The notes under the pieces were generated by a model. That model was not told the DNA's origin. It ran no database searches and saw nothing but the letters and a program-made list of their open reading frames with translations. DNA of 64,000 nucleotides, from assembly GCA_965203475.1 (NCBI GenBank), contig OZ241890.1, forward strand, positions 372,001 to 436,000, written 5' to 3'. Both the position numbers and the translations under genes were made by a program. Below, piece by piece: positions 1 to 10,956 of the stretch (position 1 is its first letter; each line of letters opens with the position of its first letter). This DNA comes from JABDMD01 sp965203475. GTDB lineage: Bacteria; Pseudomonadota; Gammaproteobacteria; UBA4575.

Positions 1-29
1 AATTTCTTAGTCATGCACAATGAATGTAA

Positions 30-455
30 ATGCGATTATGGTCGATACATCCTAAGTATTTAGATGCGAAAGGGCTTGTAGCTTTATGGAGAGAAGGGCT
101 GCTTGCGCAGAAAGTCTTACAAGGTGAAACTCGTGGATATAAAAATCATCCGCAACTTAATAGATTTAAATCTAAACAAGACCCACTAGCTGCGATTGGT
201 AGGTACCTATACTACGTTCATAAAGAATCATTGTTACGCGATTACAGTTTTAATCTGGATAAAATTAATAAAATCAAATCTAGAGTTAAGCTTAATGTAA
301 ATTCAGGACAAATAGATTTTGAAAAGAAACATTTACTATCGAAATTAAAAGAAAGAGACCGATCTTTATATTTAAAAGCTAGGAATATAAAGGAGCTGGA
401 TGTTAACCCTATATTTCGTGTTGTAAAAGGAGATATCGAGGAGTGGGAAATTTAG
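30..455 (+). CDS. pyrimidine-dimer DNA glycosylase-like protein (Pyr_excise family)
   Basis: Probable small DNA-repair protein of the family that includes phage T4 endonuclease V, which excises UV-induced pyrimidine dimers. The call rests on the N-terminal block MRLWSIHPKYLDAKG, the LVALWRE block (Glu22) and a KNHPQLNRF block near residues 38-46, which I recall as typical of short bacterial members. The T4 enzyme uses an N-terminal Thr and Glu23; here residue 2 is Arg, so the catalytic mechanism cannot be assumed to be the same. The protein is 141 residues, basic and soluble, with no signal peptide. The ATG is close to the window edge, so its upstream context is not visible. It points toward the oppositely oriented PEP-CTERM-like gene, with a hairpin terminator between them. 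Confidence 0.7.
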   Translation: MRLWSIHPKYLDAKGLVALWREGLLAQKVLQGETRGYKNHPQLNRFKSKQDPLAAIGRYLYYVHKESLLRDYSFNLDKINKIKSRVKLNVNSGQIDFEKKHLLSKLKERDRSLYLKARNIKELDVNPIFRVVKGDIEEWEI

Positions 456-456
456 T

Positions 457-480
457 GAGTACATGGATGTGCGAATAAGA
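457..480 (-). repeat. REP-like palindromic repeat, copy far from the rRNA operon
   Basis: Read on the minus strand this stretch contains CTTATTCGCACATCCATGTA. The same words (CTTATTCGCAC and ACATCCATGT) recur at 16189-16224, and ACATCCATGT-like cores recur at about 16004-16017, 16065-16086 and, with two changes, at 16422-16447. The core is nearly self-complementary. It looks like a dispersed intergenic palindrome family rather than a gene. Confidence 0.5.
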
Positions 481-570
481 GTTACAACAAGGATGTTGTA
501 GCAGATTAAAGTCCTTCTTCTTTAAATGACTGCTATCGGCCAATAGCGGATATTCACCTGTAAAGTAAAA

Positions 571-588
571 CGGCTCCCAATGGAGCCG
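571..588 (-). terminator. hairpin terminator for the PEP-CTERM-like gene
   Basis: CGGCTCC (571-577) pairs with GGAGCCG (582-588) around a CAAT loop. On the minus strand the stem is followed by TTTTACTTT, so it best serves the leftward gene ending at 615. The plus-strand side has only a weak T tract (CTTTATTA) and may also stop rightward transcripts. Confidence 0.75.
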
Positions 589-614
589 CTTTATTATAAA
601 TTTATTATTTTTGT

Positions 615-1490
615 TTACGAAATTGTTTGTTTACGTCTTGAGATACTGAACAAACCAATTAGACCCGAAGCTAAAAGCCAAAAAGCCATTGGTATGGGTA
701 TAGGTTGTACCCATGTCAATTCTACTCCTGCATCATTACTTAAATCACTTGGGCTAATTCCTTCGGGTAATACTATGGATAGTATTGCGCTTGAAGCAGC
801 ATCTGTATCGATTATTGTATTTGCAAGACCGCCGGCGCTTGCAGATACGGATAAAAAGGCGCCCAAATCAAGTCTTCCATTATTTGGCAAGATAAGTTCT
901 CCTAAAAACTGTCCCGTGAAACTAAGGCCTGTAGATGTTGCAATTAAATTGGTGACCGTTCCACTAGTAAGTTCAGATGGCACGGTATTTATCATCGTAT
1001 CAATGATAGCCCCACCCACATCAACTTCATGAATCACTTCATGTCTTACACCAGCTGTACCTAATCCAACCACAGTAATGCCACCCGTGGTTACCTGACC
1101 AATAAAACCTCCACCAGAGCCTGGGGATGAAGTATGAGTAGATGTTACCGTGATGGATATAGAGCCTGTAGGAAAAATAATGTCTCCACCGGAATTATTA
1201 AATATACTTAATAAGTTTATATCGCCACTCGCCGTATGTGTATTAATTCCGAATGGTCCACTACCATCGGCAATGGCTTGAGCCCGTAATCTTCCGCTTG
1301 ATATGTCTGCAGAAGCTACAAACGTGCCACCATCTATTTGGCCCGAGAAAAATGCAGTTGTGGGATCAACTAGATCAATGTTATTAGGACTACCATTTGA
1401 TGCGGTGATTTGAACACTCGATGCGTTTACATTGCTAGACAACCATAATGGAAATAATGCAGTGAATAAAATGTATTTTATTATTCTCAT
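615..1490 (-). CDS. exported protein with PEP-CTERM/VPLPA-like sorting signal
   Basis: Uncharacterised exported protein of 291 residues. It starts with a signal peptide (MRIIKYILFTALF then a hydrophobic run ending NASS). The body is low-complexity and rich in Ser, Thr, Gly and Ile. It ends with a tripartite tail: a PIPIP motif, a hydrophobic helix (FWLLASGLIGLFSI) and SRRK. This is the layout of PEP-CTERM-type signals of the VPLPA/PIPIP kind, which exosortases recognise and which usually occur in envelope or extracellular-matrix proteins of biofilm-forming bacteria. No exosortase gene is in the window. A second gene with an almost identical tail lies 0.7 kb upstream in the opposite direction. 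Function of the body is unknown. Confidence 0.75.
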   Translation of the reverse strand: MRIIKYILFTALFPLWLSSNVNASSVQITASNGSPNNIDLVDPTTAFFSGQIDGGTFVASADISSGRLRAQAIADGSGPFGINTHTASGDINLLSIFNNSGGDIIFPTGSISITVTSTHTSSPGSGGGFIGQVTTGGITVVGLGTAGVRHEVIHEVDVGGAIIDTMINTVPSELTSGTVTNLIATSTGLSFTGQFLGELILPNNGRLDLGAFLSVSASAGGLANTIIDTDAASSAILSIVLPEGISPSDLSNDAGVELTWVQPIPIPMAFWLLASGLIGLFSISRRKQTIS

Positions 1491-2225
1491 GTCTCCCCCC
1501 TAGATTTATAAATCCTGATAGTAACTATACCCCTTGAGTTGTCGTATTCAATTAAAATTTTATTGCTATTACTCTTTTTCAGGTTTTTATAAACTTGTTG
1601 TTTTCATTTGATTATACCAATTAAGTTTGATTATTTTTGCTTGAAAAATTGTTGATCTTATTAAATATGCCGACTTTCGATACCCAATAGTAACCATTTA
1701 CTTTTTTTAAAACCAATACTGGACAAAACTATAACCCTCAGAATAATAAACACCATCTCAATTAACTTATGGTGTTCACCAAAATTTAATATTTAACCAG
1801 TACTACTGTGAAACTCTTGGTCAAACAATCTAAATACACTAAACGTCGCTAAGCAAATTCCAATTATTATTATCGCTATTTTATCTGCCATGGGATTATG
1901 TCCGTTTTGGGCCGTTAGCGGACGTTAATTAAGGATATTAATCGGCAGCATTATCCCTGATGAAAACCTTACTTGTACTTCCCTGTGTACACAGCCATGC
2001 CCACTATAAAGTAAAGTTAATTACTAGAATTTTAATTCAAAAAATTTATGGTATTGCAAACAGTAAGTTATCGTTACAATAATTAGAAATAATAGAATGT
2101 CATAATTATTTTTAATTAAAGATTACATATACATAGTGTTTATTTATATGTAATTCATCGATAGCCAATATATAATTAGCTGAACTCAAAATTATAAATA
2201 CGATAAATCAGTTGGGGTTTTTACT
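1491..2225. other. long AT-rich intergenic region between divergent PEP-CTERM-like genes
   Basis: About 735 bases with no open frame I can support. It must hold promoters for the two divergent exported-protein genes. Visible structure: ACACCAT/ATGGTGT arms around 1749-1776, and GTCCG/CGGAC arms near 1901-1924 in a stretch resembling intergenic palindromes of other gammaproteobacteria. Nothing else recognisable. Confidence 0.5.
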
Positions 2226-3233
2226 ATGCGTATAGCTTCTCTCGCGCATAATTTAATTGCTAAATTAATTGCAATACTAATTTGTTTATTCGGGTTTTCG
2301 CTTAATAGTTATGCCTTAACACTAGGTCCAGAATTTAGTGCTGACTATAGTGTTACCAGTCTTGGCGCAGTCCCCGGATTACCTCCTAGTTATGGTGGTC
2401 TTGTTTTCAAAGCAGGAGACCCCAATACGCTTCTCATAGGTGGACAGGCAAATGCATTTGAAGGCCGAATATATGAAGTTGGAGTAGTGCGTGATGTAAA
2501 TAATCATGTGACCGGATTTAGTGGGAATGCAACTGCAATAGGTGATGTTGGCGAATTTAACGATGGTGGTGTTGCCTATGGTCCAGGTGGTGTGTTGTTT
2601 ACAGCGCAATGGCCTACAAATAGCATAGGGCAAACAAGACCCGGTGATACGGATGAAAATCGTGTCGATGATTTAACACCTTTTGGTGTTGGGGGCAGTT
2701 CTATTGCGGCACTTAACTTTATACCTCCAGGAATTTCAAATGTGGGCGCCATGAAAATTGTTTCTTGGGCTTCGGGGAATTGGTATGACGTTGAACTTTC
2801 ACCTGATGGAGCCGGTACCTTTGATATTGTCAGCATTACACAAGTAGATCTTGATCCAATTGCTGGAGGTGTTCAGTCTTTGCCAGGAGGCCCTGAGGGT
2901 TTTATATATATTGATGAGTTAAATGAAGCATTTACTGTGGATAGTATTCTGGTTTCTGAATTTAGTGACGGTAGTGTAGGTGCCTATGAGATTGACGCAA
3001 ATGGGGATCCTATTTTATCAACACGAAGAGATTTTTTAACAGGTGTAACCAACGCTGAAGGTGCTGCAATTGATCCTTTAACGGGTGATTTTCTATTTTC
3101 AACGTTTGGTGCCAGTACTAATCAGGTAGCGATTGTTACTGGCTTTATGGCACCAATTCCAATTCCACCTGCGTTCATTCTTTTCGGATCGGTATTGATC
3201 GGACTTTTTGGAATATCTAGACGAAAGTCGTAA
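2226..3233 (+). CDS. exported beta-propeller-like protein with PEP-CTERM/VPLPA-like sorting signal
   Basis: Exported protein of 335 residues. The N-terminus is a signal peptide (hydrophobic LIAKLIAILICLFGFSL, likely cleaved after NSYA). The body has repeated short segments resembling blades of a secreted beta-propeller (YGGLVFKAGDPNTLLIGG, DGGVAYGPGGVLFTAQW, EGAAIDPLTGDFLFSTFG); this fold is my inference. The C-terminus carries PIPIPP, a hydrophobic helix and ISRRKS, the same tail type as the neighbouring leftward gene, so both should be handled by the same exosortase. A strong terminator follows directly. No partner is recognisable apart from the neighbour. Confidence 0.75.
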   Translation: MRIASLAHNLIAKLIAILICLFGFSLNSYALTLGPEFSADYSVTSLGAVPGLPPSYGGLVFKAGDPNTLLIGGQANAFEGRIYEVGVVRDVNNHVTGFSGNATAIGDVGEFNDGGVAYGPGGVLFTAQWPTNSIGQTRPGDTDENRVDDLTPFGVGGSSIAALNFIPPGISNVGAMKIVSWASGNWYDVELSPDGAGTFDIVSITQVDLDPIAGGVQSLPGGPEGFIYIDELNEAFTVDSILVSEFSDGSVGAYEIDANGDPILSTRRDFLTGVTNAEGAAIDPLTGDFLFSTFGASTNQVAIVTGFMAPIPIPPAFILFGSVLIGLFGISRRKS

Positions 3234-3252
3234 ATTGAAATATTTTAAACTG

Positions 3253-3282
3253 AAAAAAGCCCGCTTATATGCGGGCTTTTTT
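3253..3282. terminator. bidirectional rho-independent terminator
   Basis: AAAAAAGCCCGC (3253-3264) and GCGGGCTTTTTT (3271-3282) form a perfect 12-bp stem with a six-base loop. Because the arms are A-rich then T-rich, it works for both the rightward PEP-CTERM-like gene and the leftward anmK transcript. Confidence 0.9.
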
Positions 3283-3312
3283 GTACTGCAGAAATGAAAG
3301 TAATTAATTGAA

Positions 3313-4425
3313 TTAGCAAGAATGAAAAACTTCTCCCAGGATTAATTCTTTATTAGCACCCGTTACGCTTGGAATGTTCCCCGGTTTGTTTTCAAGGTGT
3401 TGTTTGGCAAGCCAGGCAAACGCCATGGCTTCCATCCATTGTTCAGGCACACCATGATCTCCTGTGTGTTCGAACTTGATATCAGATAGTTTGCTCTGCA
3501 GATTGTTCATAAGGTGCGTGTTTTTACTTCCACCACCACATACTAAAATTTTTTTTGCATCTAGTTTCCATTGTCTAAATGCATCTGCAATAGATTGCAC
3601 AGTTAATTCTAACAACGTCGCTTGAATGTCTTCTTCATGCACTAAACTATGATGTTGATCCAGTATGTATTGCAACCAAACCAGATTGAATTTTTCGCGT
3701 CCAGTCGATTTAGGTGGGGGCTGTTGAAAATATAAATCCTTTAACATTAAATTTAATAACTCTTCATTTACTTCCCCTGACTTTGCCCATTCGCCTTCGT
3801 GATCAAAATCTTGGCCCTTCATGTTGTGAATCCAACTGTCTAATAATGTATTTGCAGGGCCTGTATCAAAACCTACAATATTTTCTGATGTATCCATTGG
3901 CAAATAAGTAAGATTAGCGATGCCGCCTAAATTTAAAATGGCTCGATTTTCCTGGTCACTATGTAAAACAGCTGCATGATACGCGCAAGCCAATGGTGCG
4001 CCTTGACCACCTGCCTCTATATCAGCGTTTCGGAAATGACCTATAGTTTTAATGCCGGTTTCATTAGCAATGCGTTGTGGATTCCCAATTTGTATTGAGC
4101 AGGGAGAAATGCCATGGGGTTGATGCCAAACCGTTTGCCCATGACTACCAATGGCTAGAATATCACTTTGTTTAACAGAGGCTAGTTCTAATAATTTTTT
4201 AATGGCAACCACAGAAGCTTTAGCAAATGCGTTATCTATCTCAACTACATCTTGTGGCCAGCTGTTATTTTCTATGACTTCGTTAATGCTTTTGCGTAAT
4301 ACTGGATCTAGGGGTTGACTATATGTGGCAATGATGTCGGTATTAGACTTGGAGAAATCCATGAGTACCGCATCGATTGCATCAACACTGGTGCCGGACA
4401 TGAGTCCGATATACATCTCGGACAT
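3313..4425 (-). CDS. anmK: anhydro-N-acetylmuramic acid kinase
   Basis: Cytoplasmic kinase of cell-wall recycling: it opens and phosphorylates 1,6-anhydro-MurNAc to MurNAc-6-phosphate. The family signature is clear: GLMSGTSVDAIDAVL at the N-terminus, GSHGQTVWHQP near residue 93, GHFRNADIEAGGQGAPL for substrate binding, NLGGIANLTYLP, and GFDTGPANTLLDSW for nucleotide and phosphate contacts. The 370-residue length is normal. It lies 15 bases downstream of the M23 peptidase gene on the same strand, a conserved gammaproteobacterial pairing that joins murein cleavage with recycling. It ends before a shared bidirectional terminator. Confidence 0.95.
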   Translation of the reverse strand: MSEMYIGLMSGTSVDAIDAVLMDFSKSNTDIIATYSQPLDPVLRKSINEVIENNSWPQDVVEIDNAFAKASVVAIKKLLELASVKQSDILAIGSHGQTVWHQPHGISPCSIQIGNPQRIANETGIKTIGHFRNADIEAGGQGAPLACAYHAAVLHSDQENRAILNLGGIANLTYLPMDTSENIVGFDTGPANTLLDSWIHNMKGQDFDHEGEWAKSGEVNEELLNLMLKDLYFQQPPPKSTGREKFNLVWLQYILDQHHSLVHEEDIQATLLELTVQSIADAFRQWKLDAKKILVCGGGSKNTHLMNNLQSKLSDIKFEHTGDHGVPEQWMEAMAFAWLAKQHLENKPGNIPSVTGANKELILGEVFHSC

Positions 4426-4440
4426 TTGATTTAAGTTTTA

Positions 4441-5916
4441 CTATAGATCGCGCATTACGATAGCATTTTTCGCATACGCATCTAGCTGCACTACCAGTGG
4501 TTGAATTGAAGCTTTGAAACTATCCATTTCCGATTCAGGTAATGGCTTGGCGCTAGGGAGTTTTACGCGTAACGGATTACGGTGTACGCCGTTCACACGA
4601 AATTCATAATGAAGATGTGGGCCAGTAGCAAGCCCTGTACTACCAATATAACCAATAATTTGGCCTTGTTTTACGCGGGACCCGATACCCGTGCCTCGTG
4701 CATATTTAGACATATGAGCATATAAAGTGGTGTAAGTATTTCCGTGTCGAAGAATTATAGTTTTTCCATAGCCACCTTTATTGCCTCGATGTACAACTTT
4801 TCCATTGCCAGTAGCTTTAATGGGTGTGCCAGTTCGAGCCGCATAGTCTACTCCTTTGTGTGCGCGAATTTTATTTAGAATTGGATGTTTTCTTCTTAAA
4901 TTAAAATGCGAGCTAATTCGTGCAAGGTCAACCGGAGTACGAATGAAGGGTTTACGCATACTTTTCCCATCTGGCGCATAATATTCTGTTTTGTTATTGC
5001 TATCGGTATAGCGATAAGCGCGATGTGTTCTACCATCATTTACAAATTCAGCCGCTATAATGCTTCCATCACTAATTTTTTCGCCGTTTAAATAAAGTTC
5101 TTCATATAAAACTGTGAAGTTATCTCCTTGACGAATATCCAAAGCAAAATCAATATCCCAACCAAAGATCCCAGCAAGATCCATTATCAATTTATCCGAC
5201 ATGCCAGCATTTTGGCCGGCTAAAAATAATGAGTTGTTAATAATTCCGGTCGCTACTTGATGGGTTTTATCTAATTCGCGGCTGGATTCTTTAATTACAA
5301 ATGAATCACCTTCCGAAATAAAATATAGAGATTCAGTTACACTTTTTTCTAATTCAATTTTTTCAATTCTATTTTCGTAAATATTGAAATGCAGTTTTTG
5401 GCCGGGGTAAATTCTTTTTAAGGGTTTGGCTTTTTTGCCAAGATTAACAATGCGCGTTATTTCGCTGTGAATATCTAAGTCATTAAATATAGATGAAAGT
5501 GTGTCGCCTTTTTTTACTTCAACGGTTATTCGATTTGAATTTTCTATAAGCGATGCGTTTTGTAAGTCATCTACGATAACTTTATTTTCAATTGCAACGG
5601 GTTCAAATGGATTGGGTAATAATGAAGATGGTTTTACTTCTTCTTTTTCGGATAAATTTAATGTAAGAGACACCGTATTTGTGTTCGCATTTGTTTTATC
5701 ATTAGAGGCAGAACTAGATATGGTATGCGTTACCAGTGTAGACTGACTCGAATTGGCGAGTACTACACTTACAATGACTGCACCAATAAACAAAACAACA
5801 AAAAAGGTAGTGAAAAGAGTGCGTTGACTGGGGCCAGAATGCGGAGGCGCCATATTCTTAAAGTCTGACCCAATCAAAGAATTGTAATTCACGGAATTTG
5901 CTTCAATTTTTGGCAT
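4441..5916 (-). CDS. M23 family murein endopeptidase (MepM-like, LysM/OapA-type region)
   Basis: Envelope zinc metallopeptidase that would cut peptide cross-links in murein. From the N-terminus: a cytoplasmic stretch of about 30 residues, one membrane anchor (LFTTFFVVLFIGAVIVSVVL), a Ser/Thr/Asn-rich linker, a LysM/OapA-like domain beginning VEVKKGDTLSSIF near residue 132, and a C-terminal M23 domain. Zinc ligands are visible as HKGVD (about residue 354) and HLHYE (about residue 435). At 491 residues it matches long gammaproteobacterial MepM/YebA relatives. It is divergent from tyrS over a 126-base promoter region and cotranscribed with anmK. No key residue is missing. Confidence 0.9.
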   Translation of the reverse strand: MPKIEANSVNYNSLIGSDFKNMAPPHSGPSQRTLFTTFFVVLFIGAVIVSVVLANSSQSTLVTHTISSSASNDKTNANTNTVSLTLNLSEKEEVKPSSLLPNPFEPVAIENKVIVDDLQNASLIENSNRITVEVKKGDTLSSIFNDLDIHSEITRIVNLGKKAKPLKRIYPGQKLHFNIYENRIEKIELEKSVTESLYFISEGDSFVIKESSRELDKTHQVATGIINNSLFLAGQNAGMSDKLIMDLAGIFGWDIDFALDIRQGDNFTVLYEELYLNGEKISDGSIIAAEFVNDGRTHRAYRYTDSNNKTEYYAPDGKSMRKPFIRTPVDLARISSHFNLRRKHPILNKIRAHKGVDYAARTGTPIKATGNGKVVHRGNKGGYGKTIILRHGNTYTTLYAHMSKYARGTGIGSRVKQGQIIGYIGSTGLATGPHLHYEFRVNGVHRNPLRVKLPSAKPLPESEMDSFKASIQPLVVQLDAYAKNAIVMRDL

Positions 5917-6042
5917 AAAATAACGTCCTTGTGCGCTCCGGTCAATGAATTTAACAATACTCGATTCACAGCTAAAGATGCGGCCTTCTCACCGGTCGAA
6001 CCCTCAGGGTGATTGGCTTCAATTTGTGATAAATCGATAGAA

Positions 6043-7242
6043 ATGGTTGAAAAATCTACAATTAATGAGCTAACACGAGGGGCAGAGGAAGTCTTACTGC
6101 TGGAGGACCTCAAGACCAAGCTGGGACGTGGTACACCGCTTCAAGTAAAGGCTGGCTTTGATCCTACAGCACCCGACCTGCATCTGGGGCATACCGTACT
6201 CATTAATAAGATGCGCCAATTTCAAGAATTGGGTCATGAAGTCATTTTTTTAATTGGAGACTTCACCGGAATGATTGGCGACCCCACGGGCAAGAATGTA
6301 ATGCGTCAGCCCTTATCTCCAGAAGAGGTCGCCGTTAATGCTAAAACCTATAAAGAGCAAATTTTTAAAATTCTTGACCCTTCTAAAACTAAAATTGCAT
6401 TCAACAGCGAATGGATGAGTAAGAAATCGGCTGCAGATATGGTGGCGCTTGCCTCCAAACATACGGTAGCACGTATGCTGGAGCGAGATGATTTTGATAA
6501 ACGCTATAAAGGTGGAAAACCAATTGCAATTCACGAATTTTTGTACCCTTTAATACAAGGTTGGGATTCTGTTGAATTAAAAGCTGATGTTGAATTAGGC
6601 GGTACTGATCAAAAATTTAATTTGTTAGTGGGTCGCGAGTTACAAAAAGAATCTGGGCAAGAACCACAAGTAGTAATGACTATGCCTATCTTGGAAGGAT
6701 ACACTCAGGGTGATGAAAAAATGTCGAAGTCACTCGATAATTATATTGGTATTACAGAAGCTCCAAACGATATATTTGGAAAAATTATGAGTATTGATGA
6801 TGAAAAAATGTGGCGTTATTTTGATTTATTAAGTTTTCGACCACTTTCAGAAATTAATTCGTTTAAAAATGAAATAAAACAAGGCGCTAACCCGCGAGAT
6901 ATTAAATTTAAATTGGCACATGAGATTATCGAACGTTTTCATGACAAAAAAGCAGCCGAAAGAGCGCAAGCCGATTTTATTCAGCGTTTTCAAAAAGGGG
7001 CAATACCAGACGATATAACAGAAAAAGCTATCTCAGCTTCAAATGGCAAAATTGCGATTGGTAATTTGCTAAAAGATGCGGGTTTGGTAAGTAGTACGTC
7101 GGAAGCGATGCGCATGATTAAACAGGGCGCGGTAAAAATAGATGGTAATAAAGTGGAAGATACAAAATTAGAATTATCTTCGGGGCTATCTGCAGTATTT
7201 CAGGTTGGAAAAAGAAAATTTATAAAAATTAATGTGGTGTAA
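6043..7242 (+). CDS. tyrS: tyrosyl-tRNA synthetase
   Basis: Charges tRNA-Tyr with tyrosine. Class I signatures are LHLGH (residues 46-50) and KMSKS (226-230). The KMSKS form and the PTAPDLHLGH context place it in the TyrZ-like bacterial subgroup rather than with E. coli TyrS (KFGKT). A C-terminal S4 RNA-binding domain follows (from about IAIGNLLKDAGL). I chose the ATG at 6043, giving 399 residues and the usual start MVEKSTINELTRGAEEVL; an in-frame TTG at 6013 would add ten residues with no family support. There is no strong ribosome binding site. The mscS gene follows after five bases, so the two are probably cotranscribed. The gene is divergent from the M23 peptidase. Confidence 0.95.
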   Translation: MVEKSTINELTRGAEEVLLLEDLKTKLGRGTPLQVKAGFDPTAPDLHLGHTVLINKMRQFQELGHEVIFLIGDFTGMIGDPTGKNVMRQPLSPEEVAVNAKTYKEQIFKILDPSKTKIAFNSEWMSKKSAADMVALASKHTVARMLERDDFDKRYKGGKPIAIHEFLYPLIQGWDSVELKADVELGGTDQKFNLLVGRELQKESGQEPQVVMTMPILEGYTQGDEKMSKSLDNYIGITEAPNDIFGKIMSIDDEKMWRYFDLLSFRPLSEINSFKNEIKQGANPRDIKFKLAHEIIERFHDKKAAERAQADFIQRFQKGAIPDDITEKAISASNGKIAIGNLLKDAGLVSSTSEAMRMIKQGAVKIDGNKVEDTKLELSSGLSAVFQVGKRKFIKINVV

Positions 7243-7247
7243 ATAAA

Positions 7248-8645
7248 ATGTCAGAAGAAGCTGAAGTTGAAATCAATTTAGAAGAAGTGAAGGTTGAGGT
7301 TGATGATCAAACGGAGCGAACCATTGCCGAGTTGATTAATCCAGAAAATATTCAAAATCAGATAAATCAATTAATTGATCAGGTCGTAATTTGGGCACAA
7401 AGTCCTAAGTTTTATGCGCAAATTGTAGTTATTGCCAGTGCAATATTTCTAGCTTTTGTCATTGGAAAAATAGTAAAGCGCTATTTCCACAAACCCTCAG
7501 AACCGCCACAACCTGGCAGCATGGGAAGGTTACGCGCCTTTATTTATAAGTTACGAGGCGTCGCTATTCCATTTTTCGCGGTTGTTTTTCTTGGGATAGC
7601 TGTTGAGTTGAGTGACATATTGGTTAATCAATCTTGGTTGGTTCGGATTGCACAGGGCTTGGCAGTCGTTGCCTTTATTTACTTTTTTATAACGCACTTC
7701 GCAACTTCGTCCATTGTTAAGAAATATGTGAAATGGGTAGCCATACCCATTGCAATTTTATATGTGTTTGGATGGTTGGATGAAGTAACAACGTACTTGG
7801 ATGCACTAAAGCTACAAGTTGGGAATATTTCGTTATCTCTTTATGCAATTGTGCGAGTCATAATTTTTGGAACCATATTGTTTTGGCTTGGCCGAATTTC
7901 AAATAATTCAGGCAAGCAATTTATTCGTAAGCAAGAAGCGCTTGAAATTGGAACACGGGAAGTATTTGCAAAACTTTTTGAAATAGCATTATTCATAATA
8001 ATTTTTATATTGCTGTTACAGGTGATGGGCATCAATTTGACGGCTCTTGCAGTTTTCAGTGGTGCAGTTGGTGTTGGTTTGGGTTTTGGCTTGCAAGCGA
8101 TCGCATCAAACTTTATTTCGGGATTAATTATTTTATTGGATCGCTCATTAACAGTAGGAGACTATGTTGAATTGGAAGACGGTAGAGAGGGAACTATTCG
8201 AGCCTTAAATATGCGTTCCACTATTTTAGAAACGTTTGATGGTAAAGACATTATGGTGCCTAACGAAACATTTGTGACTTCTAGCTTTGTTAACTGGACC
8301 CATGCCGATCCTAAACAACGTTACTCCATCGAATTTCAAGTGGCATACGATACGGATATGGAAAAATTAGTAGAGATTCTGAAAGAAGTAGTTGTGAGCC
8401 ATCCACAAGTTTTAAGTGGAGATGATTATCTACCGGAAGAACAGCCCGATGCAGAGATAAGCGGGTTTGGTGATTCAGGTGTTGATATTTTAATCGAGTA
8501 CTGGATGGAAGGTGTGGATGATGGCCTCAATCGAGTGGATGCGGATCTTAATATGATGATTTGGAAAGCACTCAAGGAAAATAATATTCAATTTCCATTC
8601 CCTCAGCGCGAAGTCCGAATTTTGAATCCCTCGGCGTCAATGTAA
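7248..8645 (+). CDS. mechanosensitive ion channel, MscS family
   Basis: Inner-membrane channel that would open under membrane tension to release solutes on hypo-osmotic shock. It has an acidic N-terminal segment, several hydrophobic helices between residues about 55 and 290, the pore-lining Gly/Ala helix (VFSGAVGVGLGFGLQAIASN), and then the soluble beta domain (DRSLTVGDYVELEDGREGT) ending in an MscS C-terminal cage fold. At 465 residues it is longer than MscS (286), with extra N-terminal helices, so it is a YbdG/YnaI-sized member. It follows tyrS by five bases. A second, shorter MscS homologue lies at 41007-42083. The downstream gap holds the rRNA promoter. Confidence 0.92.
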   Translation: MSEEAEVEINLEEVKVEVDDQTERTIAELINPENIQNQINQLIDQVVIWAQSPKFYAQIVVIASAIFLAFVIGKIVKRYFHKPSEPPQPGSMGRLRAFIYKLRGVAIPFFAVVFLGIAVELSDILVNQSWLVRIAQGLAVVAFIYFFITHFATSSIVKKYVKWVAIPIAILYVFGWLDEVTTYLDALKLQVGNISLSLYAIVRVIIFGTILFWLGRISNNSGKQFIRKQEALEIGTREVFAKLFEIALFIIIFILLLQVMGINLTALAVFSGAVGVGLGFGLQAIASNFISGLIILLDRSLTVGDYVELEDGREGTIRALNMRSTILETFDGKDIMVPNETFVTSSFVNWTHADPKQRYSIEFQVAYDTDMEKLVEILKEVVVSHPQVLSGDDYLPEEQPDAEISGFGDSGVDILIEYWMEGVDDGLNRVDADLNMMIWKALKENNIQFPFPQREVRILNPSASM

Positions 8646-8709
8646 TAGCCACTAATTGATCTAGCTAAATTCAGATGTGGTACTGACCTATATATGTTGA
8701 ATGGGCTGC

Positions 8710-8737
8710 TTGACCTAAGCTGTAAGCCCCCTATAAT
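8710..8737 (+). promoter_or_regulatory. rRNA operon P1-type promoter
   Basis: TTGACC (8710-8715) and TATAAT (8732-8737) are separated by 16 bases and followed at once by GCGCGC, a GC-rich discriminator typical of stringently controlled stable-RNA promoters such as E. coli rrn P1. It lies about 290 bases upstream of mature 16S, leaving a normal-sized leader. Confidence 0.85.
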
Positions 8738-8889
8738 GCGCGCTCCGCAAATTAAATGTGTCGCTGAAAGTGGTTTATTTATTTGCGGATTTTTTTGTCC
8801 ATTCATTGACAGAAATAAGTGTAAAAACATATACTTATCAGTTGACCTCGCATATATGGTGAGGAAGTTTTTTTACAATTTATCAGATG

Positions 8890-8904
8890 ACTTGTGTGGG
8901 CGCT
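8890..8904 (+). other. 5' arm of the pre-16S processing stem
   Basis: ACTTGTGTGGGCGCT here is exactly complementary to AGCGCCCACACAAGT at 10603-10617. The two flank 16S and should form the long duplex that RNase III cuts to release pre-16S RNA. The rest of the leader (8738-9024) shows no gene. Confidence 0.85.
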
Positions 8905-9024
8905 TTGTAAGCGCCTTACTTTATTGAAGGGTGATAACGAATCAGATGAAGTATTTCATCGAGTTGCTTACGAAACTTGATGGGATGCATCAAAAAAATC
9001 GCAGAGTAATCTGCACAAACTTTT

Positions 9025-10573
<1,549 letters not shown>

Positions 10574-10790
10574 TAGAGATTAAGTTATCACTTTGTTTAC
10601 AGAGCGCCCACACAAGTTAGTCTGAAAAGTTTTTTACAGCCACATCCAAAATTGTTTGGATAGGGTTTGTTGTGTTTTTAATAAAGTGAACGTGTTTAGC
10701 TCTTTGGAGTGCAAGGCCTAATTTTTTAAACATGGTCGATCGTGCTAGGCCGTAAGCCAAGTGCTTAGTTTGGTTAATGTGCTAGGTCTT

Positions 10791-10868
10791 GGGTCTGTAG
10801 CTTGCCGTTGGTAGAGCGCACGCCCCAGAAAATGGATAAGTTGGGTGAGGTCGCCCGACCGAACAATG
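10791..10868 (+). pseudogene. degenerate tRNA-Ile-like copy 1
   Basis: It shares GGGTCTGTAGCT, TTGG.TAGAGCGCAC and GGGTGAGGTCG with the functional tRNA-Ile at 11123. The D-arm is altered, the anticodon arm is replaced by an insertion (CCCAGAAAATGGATAAGTT), and the T-arm and 3' acceptor strand are missing. It cannot fold as a tRNA and has no CCA end. Confidence 0.8.
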
Positions 10869-10956
10869 TAAAGATTTTGAAAGGCAGGTGCTTTAAACAT
10901 CTGCGGAGTGCAAGGCCTAAGAAAGCCTAACAGGTTTAGTTAATGTGCTAGGTCTT

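Noticed and set aside
6013..6042. TTG start for tyrS
   Set aside because: It adds ten residues with no family support; the ATG at 6043 gives the usual N-terminus.
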